Source: Palaemon carinicauda
Taxonomy: Eukaryota > Arthropoda > Malacostraca > Decapoda > Palaemonidae
Length of the DNA: 64,000 nt
Assembly (NCBI RefSeq): GCF_036898095.1
Contig: NC_090730.1
Span: 24,051,691 to 24,115,690, forward strand
Direction of reading: 5' to 3'
The notes below the pieces were generated by a model. The model ran no database searches. It was not told the DNA's origin and saw only the letters and a list, made by a program, of their open reading frames with translations. Positions 22,090 through 33,479 of this stretch are shown piece after piece; position 1 is the stretch's first letter, and each line of letters opens with the position of its first letter. The translations under genes were made by a program, and so were the position numbers.

Positions 22090-23870
22090 AAGAATGAGCT
22101 TGAAATCATTTGAGACAAAGGTCCCAGTTTCTACACTCAACCCTTCCTGGAGGAAAACTCAACTGATGCTGAAGTCTGTTCATCGACCTTGTGCAGCTGA
22201 ACAGGTTTGTTCACTAAACTATTTATTTTGGACATGGTAAGTTCTGTGCAATCTGCCATTGTAGAGGTAGACTTCATGCTTTCCATGAATCTGAAGGAAC
22301 GATTGGTGTACCAGTTTAACCCTTTTACCCCCAATGCTATTTGGAACTTTCCAACCCCTTAACCCCCAGGCGTTTTTTTTTTTTTCAAGCACATTTTGCA
22401 ATATATTTTTTTTTAATTGCTCTAACAGCCATAATTTTTGTCATAGAGAGGTCAGGTTGGTCTCAGTATTTTGGAAAATGCCTGAAGTTTCTCATAAAGT
22501 TATCAAAAATATGCAAAAAAATGTAAATAGCAGTGTTTTGCAAGGACGTACCGGTACGTCCATGGGGGTAAAGGGATGAGTGTTATGAAACGTACCAGTA
22601 TGTCCATTGGGGGTAAACGGGTTAATGCCTTATGTTTCGAATTGGCCACCAGATGTCCGGACATTTTCACTTGAATGTTCAATCTGGATTCAGCTTGGAC
22701 CCTCTCGAACAGGGTACATCTTCTGAGATATCTCAACGATTGGGTGATCCTGATGTCCTCCAAGAGGCAGGTGCTTTAGGATTGAGATTGACTGCTCTTT
22801 TTTTATTGCAATTTGGGGATCGTGATAAATTTGGAAAGCAGAGGGTGAAGTTTCAGGGGATGCTGATACATGACAGTAGCAAGAATCTTTCCTTCAGACA
22901 ATCGCATCAGCAGGGACAGAGAAGTAGAGAAACCATTCTTGTTCAAGAAAGAACTAATGGCTCAACTGTGGAAGTGTTTTCTGGGATTTCTTTACTCATC
23001 AGAGAAGCTTGTTCCACTTGGGCATCTCCTACAGAGATGGCTTAAAGGGTGTCTGAAGTGTCATTGGTAAGTGGGTAGTGATCTCCCATCTCATGGTGTG
23101 CTAATAGAGCAGGAGTTATAGAAGGATCTTTTTTGGTGGCTAAACGATGAAAACTTCACCAAAGGAGTTCCACTCGACTCTCCACCTCGAGAGATACTTC
23201 TTTTCTTGAACACATTCAAGGAATGGTGGACTGCATACCTGGAGGATCTTTTCTCTTTAGTTGCCAGAAGAACAGCACATACACATCAATCTGTTGGAAA
23301 TACAAGCAGTATTCCTGGTACTGCAAGTGTTCGAATAGCATTTGATACGGCACTGAGTAGTGCTGATAAATGACAACACTATTGTTGTAGTGAATATCTA
23401 CAAGCTAGAAGGCACAACTTTGCCCAGACTTCGCGAGTTGACAAAGCAAGTGCACAATGCTGTGAAGGTGTCAGCAAGGTTCATTCCTGGCAAGAGGAAT
23501 TTACTAGCAGACATGCTCAGTCGTCTTGCCATTTTGTTAGGACTGGAGTGATCCCTATAGCCTTGCGTGGAGGAAAAGCTGCTTTCCTCTTGGGGATCAC
23601 CAACGATCGACTTGTTCGCCACAAGGCTGAACAGCAAACTCTCAGTTTTCTACTCCATTCAAGATTCCTGGGCAACATTCAAGGATGCTTCCCAACACCC
23701 ACTGGATAATCTGGATTTGTGCCCCTTTCTTCAGACTGATTCATAGGGTAAACAGCAGGTTGTGGGGTAAACAGCAGGTTTTAGTTGATACTTGGGGTCC
23801 GGTTGACTGTGGTGGCTCGCGGATGGCCACAGGCCAAAAGGGTACCCCTATTTGATGATGACCCCTGTTG
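22090..23870 (+). pseudogene. relict DIRS-like RT / RNase H / methyltransferase-like region
   Basis: A heavily mutated but collinear DIRS-like pol. RT: a strand ending VYQF at 22306-22317, resuming after a MITE with ALCFELAT at 22628, then YLNDWVILMSSK at about 22728 (YLDDW box, one Asp changed to Asn). RNase H: HINLLEIQAVFL and INDNTIVVVNI (about 23285-23400), NLLADMLSR near 23500. Methyltransferase-like: WGSPTIDLFATRLNSKL near 23590 and LTVVARGWPQAK near 23805. Many stops. It is clearly more diverged than E1-E7. Confidence 0.8.
22320..22621 (+). mobile_element. TTAA-flanked piggyBac-type MITE, copy 1
   Basis: A 302-bp element with imperfect TIRs (CCCTTTTACCCCCAATG at the left, CCCGTTTACCCCCAATGG as reverse complement of the right) flanked by TTAA at 22316-22319 and 22622-22625. 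CCC termini and a TTAA duplication are typical of piggyBac-type transposition. It contains a perfect 18-bp palindrome GGACGTACCGGTACGTCC at 22544-22561. It has no coding capacity. It splits the relict RT frame. Confidence 0.85.
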
Positions 23871-24891
23871 AGCTGCTAATATAACTACCCAGGAGGCTTT
23901 CTTTGGTACACTGAATAGTCTGCCTTGTAATTTTAAGAACTTGCAATATTCTATGACTTTATTTTATAATATTGCTTACAAAGGAGTACAGTTCCAGGGT
24001 TCTGGTCTGAGGCAGGGTGATTTTGAAATCTACAACCAACCCAGACGTATTGAGATTATGCTTTTTCCCTGCCAAGGAAAAGTCTAACATTCTTGAAAAT
24101 GATAGAGACAACCCTTAACCTGAAGCCTTTCTTTGATGAGTTTCTATGTCTCAATGAGACTGACCAGATCCCCAACCCAAAGCCTTTCTTTGATGAGGTT
24201 CTTTGGGTATATTTGACTGACCAACCCCTATAATTACCCGTTCATGCGCTAAAGCTTGGGGGGAAAGGGGTGAGAATCACTGCATAGAAATTCCTGTACT
24301 TCAATCTTTTCCACATCACAGGCAGCTGTAAAGTTCTGTAAAACCTCCTAAATAGGTTTACCTAATAACTTTGCTATTGCCTAGATGATCAACTGAAATC
24401 TTCCTGCAGCTCCCACTTCCAAAGAAGATATGGCAGACACTTGGTTGAATAATGTCTGTTGTGCACTAAATTCTGCTGTCCTAAGATGGTCTGAAACTGA
24501 AGGAAAAATTTTAGAAATTTTCATAAAATAAAATCTTTATTGGTAAATGGGTATCAGTAATCCACTTCAGCAATACCTTCTTTTTAGCCTGTATTGTAAG
24601 TATGTTGATATGACTTTTTGGTATAATTTTCCTTGTGTTTTAAGTGTAAGGGTTTTGCAGATTATGTGAAGTTGTAGTCGCCTGTACTGCTTATTTGTTC
24701 CAACACAGAGACTTACCTCAAACTACTTTCTTAGGAGGTACAGTACCTGGAATCTCCTCTCAACCGACCAGAGTTTTGTGTAGCTTATGTTTAGTGTTTA
24801 TTATTTCACATATGATTGTGCAATTTTCAGAATTTTAATGCCATGTCCAAAGGTAATCACATATCTGAATTTAGTATTCCATGTATTTCAG
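23871..24891 (+). other. intron sequence, possible decayed YR region
   Basis: No YR motif could be read. An imperfect internal duplication (AAGCCTTTCTTTGATGAG at about 24124 and 24181) is visible. Otherwise unremarkable. Confidence 0.45.
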
Positions 24892-25007
24892 GTTTATGCA
24901 GATGGTGAGTTCTCTTGCCTTGAGTGGTCATCAGATGAAACAAAGTTGATTTACATAGCTGAAAAGAAAAGACCTAAGCCAACAAGTTTTATTGCACAAC
25001 CAAAAAG
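24892..25007 (+). CDS. APEH: APEH exon c
   Basis: A 116-nt exon, acceptor ATTTCAG, donor GTATTA, 38 codons plus two bases. It encodes VYADGEFSCLEWSSDETKLI, YIAEKKRPKPTSF..., with the strongly conserved AEKKRPK segment of APEH. Phase fits exon b and exon d. Confidence 0.9.
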
Positions 25008-25866
25008 GTATTAAAATCTAAATCTATCCTATTTTATTTAAGTCTGTTTCTAAATGATATAATGTGTAAATTTTATAGCTTATACTGTAAAGAAAAACTC
25101 CACAGTCAGAATTTATATGTATTATGCAAGCAATATATCATAAAAAACCTCTAATTATTATTATAAAAGGCAGGTTCTTTTAAACCTGTTTCAACATCTT
25201 TAAAATCTCTAAAGCTTAAAAAATGTCTTATTTTACTGCCTATAAATTCTTTTAAACCTTCATAACGTTCATTAACAAATAGTGCTTGCAAGTAAACATA
25301 AATTTTTGTAGTAATTCAAAACACTAGATAACATTTCCAAAATGTTTTAGTACTTTCTTTATGATTTTTTACACCAAGTGTTGAATATTTTTTATGATAG
25401 TATTTCAAAACATAACCTTTGCAAATTATTCTTATGTTTACAAATAATAGGAATTTTATGTTTGCCAGTGTTTCATAACAGAATCATGCATGTACACCTT
25501 TAAGGATATTTTTATGGCTTTCAAATTCCTTTAGATGTATAGCATTAATGAATTTAAATCATTCTAACATTTGTACTCATATACAACTATTGCATCACCT
25601 TTTACTTATTCATTTTTTTTTTTACTGAAATTGTACAAGATTTAGAGCAAACAGTAGTGGATTTAGCCTAATCTAACTACATATCTAATATGTCATCAGA
25701 TTTAGTTTCCAAATGCTAAATAAACATGATAACCCTTTTCTTGGGCTAAAAAAATATGCTGCAATTATTATCTCTTATTCTAAAAGATATCAGTGAAAGT
25801 TCAAAACATTTCATGATGATTTTTTAATTACGCACTGTAGTTTTATTCACTTGGGGATAGGACAAT

Positions 25867-26160
25867 ATAAGATACTGTATAGTAGTTAGTATTGATTATG
25901 CCCATATTTGGAGTGAAAGGCAGGTTAAATTTGATATATTTCTAATTATGTAGTTACATTCACCAGAGGAGAGAACAAAACAAATTAATGTAATTGATGT
26001 TATGTCTCATATTACAGTGAAAGTCTTGCTCTATGTTTAATATATTTTTAATTACATAGTTATATTCACTAGAGAAGAGAACAAAATAAAATACTGTAAT
26101 TAATATTGTTTATGCCCCATATTTACAGTGAAAGTGTGGGTAAACTTAATATAATTGCAA
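25867..26160 (+). repeat. imperfect tandem repeat, about 115-bp unit
   Basis: About 2.5 diverged units containing AATTAATATTGTTTATGCCC-like, ACAGTGAAAGT and ATAGTTATATTCACTAGAG-like motifs follow each other at about 25867, 25985 and 26096. The rest of the intron 25008-25866 shows nothing recognisable. Confidence 0.6.
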
Positions 26161-26338
26161 AAGATATGCTCATATTTCTTGTTCTCATACATGTTAATCC
26201 TGTATAGACTCAGTATAAAACTTTTTCCAGAATTTTCTCACATTCTGCTTGTTATCAACTCACCTTGATAACACTCATTTATGCCAGTAGAACAACTCTT
26301 GAGTCTCTGAGCATTAATTAGGATCAGATAAGGATATG

Positions 26339-26610
26339 TACAGTCACACCCTACCATTCGCATGTTTGATGTTCGTGAATTTGATTATTTGGGGAAAGGC
26401 TCTTGAATATTATGAAGCAAAAGTTTTAAGTATTTATTTGATATTATATATCACCAAATAGAGAACAAATGTTGATAGAAAAGACAAAAGCCAATACAGT
26501 ACAGTAATACATGTGGGCTTCAAAATTCACTTATTTAGTAGTATTGTACGGTATCACTTTCAACTTAATCTCCTTTGTTATATAACTGACAATAGTATAC
26601 TGTGGTGTGT
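26339..26610 (+). repeat. Tigger-like terminus and associated repeat
   Basis: A TA followed by CAGTCACACCCTACCATTCG resembles a Tigger-type end. The following stretch (about 26440-26530, AGAAAAGACAAAAGCCAATA) is similar to 31440-31500, suggesting another copy in the next intron. No partner terminus was found. From 26611 to 27544 nothing else is recognised. Confidence 0.4.
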
Positions 26611-27542
26611 TTGTTTTTATATACTGTACTGCAACTAAGTGTTTTACGTTATTTTTTAGTTAAGGTGCATTTACACTTACAAAATAGTGAGTGCTCTTTT
26701 AACTGAAAAGACATAAGGGCATTGTTTTATATAAGATCATGTACAGCACAACATACTCATTTTATAGCAAGGGAGAGTAAGTTATAACTGATACTGTACT
26801 GCTATATAGGGAGAATTTTCAAGCTCTTATGAAACAATGGCTTTATTCATTTCTGTTTGCTATTCTATAACTGTGAATGCTCGTTTGTGTTTGTTGTTAT
26901 ATAGAGTCCAAGATATACAATATATTTATTGTTAGCCTATATAAGGAAATAGGGAGTTTGGGAGTGTCATTAACTCCTTCATTACGATGGCATCATTATA
27001 CACCCCCCCTCACACCCCCAGCTTTGAAACATAGGGATCCTCACTTCTCACCTCACCACCAACCGAAATACTTGCAATTCTAGTCCTTATTCTTGATTAT
27101 GTAAGGTTTATTTTATTTATTGCTATGTTGATATAGTGTTTAAATTGGAGAAAGCTTCTCCGCCTCTGATTACTACAAGTCCCACTCACAATGAGACAAA
27201 AACGTTTTACCAACAATGCAAGTCAATGACACACAAGATTTGTCTTTTTCTTATTTCATTCATTTTTTTATCTATTATCATTTTTACTAAATGGTATCCT
27301 CTTCATGTCATATATATTTCATATTAGTATTGTTCATGGTTTTCATGTGTATAACTTAGCCCACTGTCATTACTTCCATTTACTGCCATTCTACGCAGTA
27401 CAGTATTCGTTGTGTTCTTACATGCGCAATCTCTATTTCTAAGCCTGTGAAATACCCAAAACAAGAATGATCCAGTTTATAGAAGCAGTCACATACAAGG
27501 TTGGATGACAGACAAACAAATAAACCTTATGTCTAATGAACC

Positions 27543-27544
<2 letters not shown>

Positions 27545-27589
<45 letters not shown>
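27545..27589 (+). repeat. (CT)n microsatellite
   Basis: An uninterrupted CT dinucleotide run of about 45 bp in the APEH intron. From here to 28954 the intron shows no other recognisable structure. Confidence 0.95.
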
Positions 27590-27591
<2 letters not shown>

Positions 27592-28954
27592 CCAGAATTA
27601 TCGTATACAATGAATATTTTCATTGCATTTCTGTACAATGCAAAGTCCTTTATTACTGACTGGTAGTTTGACACCTTTGGACGGCTTTTTATTGTGGAAT
27701 TAAGGAATAACACATTCACTTCAATGAATATAAAGATTTTTACACATAAAATTACAGTGCTTTACCCTTATTTTAGAGGAAATTATATGAAAGTAATTTC
27801 TGAAAATTATTCTATAATCACTTCATAATGAATGAAAAAAAGATATATTGAAATACAATAGAAAATAAAGCAAATTTTTGAAAAATATATTCTGTAATCA
27901 GCAGTAAAATAAATTAACATGGGTGTGTAGGTTAATATGAAGTAAGTGAGCAAGTACTGTATATCCGATGGTGACAAATTTCGTATATAGTTTGAGTAGC
28001 AGATCCGCGGCCTTTTAGTGAAAGGGTTAAAGGCCCTATTAAAACAATGTTACGTATTTTGTGGCCTATTACTAATTTTTTGTTTCTCAATCAGTGTTTT
28101 CCATTCAAAAAACCATCTAAAAGAATTTTATTACTAAAATTAGTACGTTAGAAATTTTCCTAGCATTCTTGTTTTTATTATCTATTATTGTACTTTATCA
28201 AAGCCTGTATATAAAAGGCACTTTTAAAGGTTACTATCATTCATATGGGAGTTTTTGATTTTTTCAAAAAGTGAATGTAAAGAATCCCTATCTTTTCAAG
28301 CTTGAATTACAAAAATTGATTAATATTAAAAAAGAGTAGTAGCCATTTTCCCCAAAAATTTTATGTTTTGAAAAATCAGGCTTCAAAGTTTATTTTTGTA
28401 GAAATTGGTTAAAGATAACTCAGCGTGCAAAATTATGACCTTTTTGTGGTGATTTTCCTCATCATTGGGGATCATAACATATCCTCATATTTCAGGGTCA
28501 TTTACTAAGCAGTAGTGAGCCCCTTCCCTCAAATCTAGAAATGTATAAGCTATATGTACCAAATGCCCACTTGTGTAAGGCATTGCTAGCAAAATGTATT
28601 CTTCTTTGTGTACTTTTTATTCAAATTTTGACCTTTAGGCATAATTAGTTGTTTTCTATGACACTATACATCTTTCAGCATAAACATAATGTAAGAATTA
28701 TAGATATATGAACGAGAAGACAAAGAAATACGATGAGCATACTGTAACCTTTAAAGATATGCAGCAAAATTTTATTCATGAAACCATTAAGAAAATAGGA
28801 AGACTCATAACTCTGATCAGAAAAAGGTTGGTTATGGAACTGAACGCACTTGTATAAATATAGAAAAAAGGACGTTTTGGCAATAAAACAAATTGTTTTT
28901 TATTTAAAACACTATTTAAAACATGAAATATAGATCTTCTCCCAGCCAAAAATA

Positions 28955-29975
28955 TACATACATACATTCATATACCAAGGCAATTCCCCCAACCTTTTGG
29001 GGGTAGCCGACATCAAACAAATAGAAAAAAAGGGGACCTTTCCTCTCTACGTTCCTCCCAGACTGACAAGGGACTCAACCGAGTTCGGCTGGTACTGCTA
29101 GGGTGCCACAGCCCACCCTCCCCCGTTATCCACCAGAGATGAAGCTTCATAACGCTGAATCTCCTACTGCTGATACCTCTGCGGTCACCCAAGGTGACTG
29201 GAGGAAGCAGCAGGGCCTACCAGAACTGCGTCACAATCGCTCGCCATCCATTCTTATTTCTAACACTCTCTCTTGCCTCTCTCACATCTATCCTACTATC
29301 ACCCAGAGCTTTCTTCAGTCTATCCATCCACCCAAACCTTGGCCTTCCTCTTGTACTTCTCCCATCAACTCTTGCATTCAACACTTTCTTTAGCAGACAG
29401 CCATTTTCCATTCTCTCAACAGGGCCAAACCAACTCAACACATTCATATCCACTCTAGCTGCTAACTCATTTCTTACACCCGTTCTCACCCTCACTACTT
29501 CGTTCCTAAACCTATCTACTCGAGATACACCAGCCATAATCCTCAGACACTTCATCTCAAACACATTCAATTTCTGTCTCTCCATCACTTTCATTCTCCA
29601 CAACTCCGATCCGTACATCACAGTTGGTACAACCACTTTCTCATACAGAACTCTCTTTACATTCATGCCCAACCCTCTATTCTTTACCACTCCCTTCACT
29701 GCCCCCAACACTTTGCAACCTTCATTCACTCTCTGATGTACATCTGCTTCCACTCCACCATTTGCTGCAACAACAGACCCCAAGTACTTAAACTGATCCA
29801 CCTCCTCAAGTAACTCTCCATTTAACATGACATACAAGCTTGCACCACCTTCCCTTCTCGTAGATCTCATAACCTTACTCTTGCCTACATTAACTCTCAA
29901 CTTCCTTCTCTCACATACCCTTCCAAATTCTGTCACTAAATATGATATGATAATCTGAATTTCCAAAATTCCCAC
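28955..29975 (-). mobile_element. 5'-truncated non-LTR retrotransposon (-)
   Basis: The - strand has a 252-codon open frame (29975-29217) covering the end of a LINE RT and its C-terminal domain: LRVNVGKSKVM, FKYLGSVV, LYEKVVVPTVMYGSELW and STRGRPRFGWMDRLKKAL. The catalytic RT box is missing, so the copy is 5' truncated. The 3' region (29216-28955) ends with ATGTATGTATGTAT-type tail repeats. The long open frame suggests a relatively young copy. It sits antisense to APEH. Confidence 0.85.
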
Positions 29976-30400
29976 TAGAGGTCATGAGTCACGTCTTTAA
30001 AGGGTGCATACAATTATTTGTAGGTTTTTAATAATTATTCTTGTTTATTACTTAATCCCTGCAATTGGTAAAGTCTAACTCTACTCTTACTTAATAACGG
30101 ATAAATTATACAGTATAGCAAAATTGGTTGTTTTTTGGTCCATTAAGATAGAGCGTTTATTGTTAGGGGCTCTGACAATGTAATGAACATAAAAGATACA
30201 AATTCAAGCAATGTAGTATGTTTTGCTAACTTTCTTTAAATATGTATAGTATTTATTTGCTTTGGAAATTTTTTTTTTTTTACGTTGAAGACACATCTCA
30301 AAACTGTTTGTGAAATATACGCTATTCCTTCAATTTTCATAATCTTATATTCAAAGAATTTTAATTTAGTGAATTATCTATATATTTTTTCCTTTAATAG

Positions 30401-30476
30401 CACTGGTGAAGATACAAGAGGTCAAGAATTTCAATTTTTAGATGACTGGGGTGAACAACTTGAAGGCAAACACAAG
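30401..30476 (+). CDS. APEH: APEH exon d
   Basis: The shortest visible exon (76 nt), acceptor TTAATAG, donor GTAAAT. One base completes a Ser codon with exon c, then 25 codons encode TGEDTRGQEFQFLDDWGEQL and EGKHK. The F-x-DWGE segment is conserved in APEH. Confidence 0.85.
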
Positions 30477-30615
30477 GTAAATTACATGCATTTGTTTAAT
30501 AGGAAACCTTTATCTTATAGAAAAGGATAACCCCTTCTCCTGAGAAAGAAGAAAAGTATCGGTTTGAAAGGTGACCATTACACATGAGCTGTACCACCTA
30601 GAGCTATACTACCTA

Positions 30616-30802
30616 GTCAATTTCTTTTAGCGAGGCATATTTGCACCGACTCGCAGAGGTGCCCTTTTAGCTCGGAAAAGTTTCCTGATCGCTGATTGGT
30701 TGGACAAGATCATTCTAACCAATCAGCGATCAGGAAACTTTTCCGAGCTAAAAGGGCACCGTTGCGAGTCGGTGCAAATCTGCCTCGCTAAAAGAAATGG
30801 AC
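30616..30802 (+). mobile_element. TA-flanked hairpin (foldback) MITE
   Basis: Two arms of about 80-86 bp, nearly perfectly complementary, are separated by a 15-nt loop (30702-30716). The arms include TTTCTTTTAGCGAGGC, TTTGCACCGACTCGCA and TTTCCTGATCGCTGATTGG. TA dinucleotides flank the inverted repeat (30614-30615 and 30803-30804), suggesting a Tc1/mariner-type origin. No coding capacity. Confidence 0.8.
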
Positions 30803-31042
30803 TATAGAGGGTCTTGGATGACAACCCATGGGTGTTTTAGATTGACTGTCAAAGCACATCTATCACTCAGACCACTTGAAAGAACTTGTTTTTAGGATAT
30901 AATCATATTCTAATAGATTTTAATATTTTGACCTCATTAATAGACTGTAGTGTCTACTTATAGCATGTTTTCCTTTGGTTTCTAGGGTAGAGTTATGCTA
31001 ATGCAAGATGTTCTCTAAGGGTTTTGTGTTTCCCTTTGTTTC

Positions 31043-31062
31043 TATATCTATCTATCTATCTA

Positions 31063-31141
<79 letters not shown>
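31043..31141 (+). repeat. (TATC)n-(TA)n compound microsatellite
   Basis: About six TATC units pass directly into about 38 TA units. From 31142 to 31975 the intron is otherwise unremarkable apart from the 31440-31500 segment resembling 26440-26530. Confidence 0.95.
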
Positions 31142-31143
<2 letters not shown>

Positions 31144-31975
31144 TTTTTCTTTAAGTAGTTCATAGGAAAGAAAATATGAACAGAAACAAAAAATTATGTG
31201 CCGACACCAATGTCTCACTCCGTAACTCCTACATATCTTTGGAAATAAATAACAAAATACTTATATATACACATACATATACACATACTGAAAGGTTACT
31301 TACTGAAAGAGTTGTTAAAATTTCAAAAAGAATGAAGATAAGAAAAACAAGAAAATTAACACACTAATATTCCATAAAGGAGTATATATTTGTTAGGATT
31401 TAGTCACAATTATATAAGTGACACTGAATACAGAACAAACCATAGAAAAGACAAAAAGCAAATACATATTGCAGCATTACACAAGGGTTTGAAAATTTAC
31501 ATATAACATTGCAAGTCTCATCTTATCATCCCCAATAATAGAAATGATTATTTTGTGCTGAATTTGGTTTCATATAGCTCAATGGTATCATACCTGTCCA
31601 GTTAGATGCACTCACACTTATATGAATTACCATGAATTACTCTGTGTTATGGTTATCTCTCAAAGTACTTGTTCTTGTGCCACATTCATCTTATTGCAAG
31701 TTATTCGTTTTGTTCTATGAGCCTTACTACCCAAGGGCTCTTTTCACTTTCTCAGAAGTTCGATTCTCTATTGTTGCTTTAGTCATTTCATTATTATCTA
31801 ATTCTTAATTTTGTTCATTTAGAATATTTTTGAATTATTGTCTGATTTGTCTAATTTTTTTTCTTGGTTAGTGTACTCTAGTAGTTTTTCAAATGAATGA
31901 AAAAATGAATTATTGGAATAGTTTAAATAATATTTGTGTAAACAAGTTTTTATTATTAATTTGAAATGTTTTCAG

Positions 31976-32183
31976 AGTGTAGTTTGTGTTTTTGACACAA
32001 AATCAGGGGAAGTACAATGTCATGAGCTTCCTGATGAACTTTGTCCGGGTCAGTTGGTCTGGGCTCCAAAGGATGAAGGCATCATTGGCGTTGCATTTGT
32101 TAGCACACCCTATCGTCTTGGTCTCATTTACTGTCCGAACAGAGAGTCCAAACTCTTCCATATGGACATGGAAGGCAACTACA
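31976..32183 (+). CDS. APEH: APEH exon e
   Basis: A 208-nt exon, acceptor TTTTCAG, donor GTAAGT, 69 codons plus one base. It encodes SVVCVFDTKSGEVQCHELPD, with the propeller motif CPGQLVWAPKD and PYRLGLIYCPNRESKLFHMD. These match conserved APEH blades (PGQ-x-x-WAP; RLG-x-x-x-C-x-NR). Confidence 0.93.
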
Positions 32184-32561
32184 GTAAGTGAATTGTTAAA
32201 AGATATTTTGTTCAATCATTTTCTGTGTTCGTGAATGTAATTCAACATACTTTATACAAATATGTATAAGGGCATCTGCAAGTAAATTGTCAGGCATTGA
32301 TTTATTTTCAAGATCCATTTCATGAGATTCAAAATCTCCATATCTATGGCCTTGCATTGTTCTTTTTTACAAACATTCCTTTAAAGTATGTCCCAACCTA
32401 AAATATTTTCAGGCTGTCACTGAACTTTGGAAGTACTGTGACATAATTTTAGAAGGAAATTTACTATCTCAATACTTACCCAGGATTCATGGTACTAAAG
32501 CATAAGCTTTAAAAGTGCAGCTTTGTCTGATGAACTCAAAAAAATGTGAGAATTAACAGTA

Positions 32562-32760
32562 TACAGTAGTATCTTGGTTTACAAGTTTAATTCATTCTGG
32601 GTGTGACCTCTTAACGTAAGATGCTTGTTTTCTAAAACATTGTTTTCATAAGAAACAAAGGAAATTCACTCATTGTATTCCACAGTTCTATAAGTACTCA
32701 TATACAATAATTTTTAAAGGTTTGTAATAAAATTTAGTCAACAAATTATAACCCCCTAAC
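32562..32760 (+). repeat. Tigger/mariner-like MITE terminus
   Basis: A TA followed by CAGTAGTATCTTGGTTTACA and AAGTTTAATTCATTCTGGGT resembles Tigger-type ends derived from CAGTA-CCTCGGTTTACG-like termini. Only one terminus is recognised. Confidence 0.45.
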
Positions 32761-32943
32761 ATCAGAAATGAAAAAGGGATTTTGACAAAGGAAAAATCTA
32801 GTTCTGGGAAGAGACCTGTGACGGCCGGTGAAAAAGTCCTTCTTTACACTTTTCTGATATAAATCTTCCAAATATACCAGAGAAAGATAAAAGCATGGAA
32901 TGCAGAGGTTACTACCCTCGCGCGAGCACCTTGTGGGTGTCGT

Positions 32944-33049
32944 GTATACAACAGGGGCGTGTGAAAACCACTATTCACAGGCTGTCTTCCATTTAGGTAT
33001 ACAACAGGGGCGTGTGAAAACCACTATTCACAGGCTGTCTTCCATTTAG
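32944..33049 (+). repeat. perfect 53-bp tandem duplication
   Basis: Two exact 53-bp copies, each starting GTATACAACAGGGGCGTGTG and ending TCTTCCATTTAG, lie in a stretch that also includes GACCTGTGACGGCCGGTGAA. Perfect identity implies recent duplication or gene conversion. The surrounding repeat (32780-33300) is unidentified. Confidence 0.9.
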
Positions 33050-33479
33050 ATAATTCCTTCATCAAAGGGAAGAGCCGTAACAGGCCCTAGAGAACACAGT
33101 TGGACCACGCCACCGACACCTAACACGCGTGCCCTCTAGGACATCCTTCTGTTTTGGACTTGCTCGCATAGTTGTATAATTCGCAATAAAAGAAAAATGT
33201 TGACAAATTAACTCTCACTTTACCTTAGTGAAGAGTCCTGGCTGGCATGAGGGAGACAAAAGAGGAGCAAGAGAGGAGGATCACTGCTTGGAAAGAGAAT
33301 CTCCCTCTATAAGCAATTCTGGTAGAATATCAATTCTCTCTCTGAAACAACGTTTGCTATCACGAACCAAATCACCTATTTTATGCTTTTTGGACACTAG
33401 GTAACCTTTTTTTAACACTGTTACATTTAATTTTGTCAAGGATCCTGTCTAGAGATGACTGCTTTTGCCATTCTTTGAA

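Noticed and set aside
30616..30802. tRNA or microRNA precursor at the hairpin
   Set aside because: Arms are too long and too perfect for an animal pre-miRNA, no tRNA boxes are present, and TA flanks fit a MITE.
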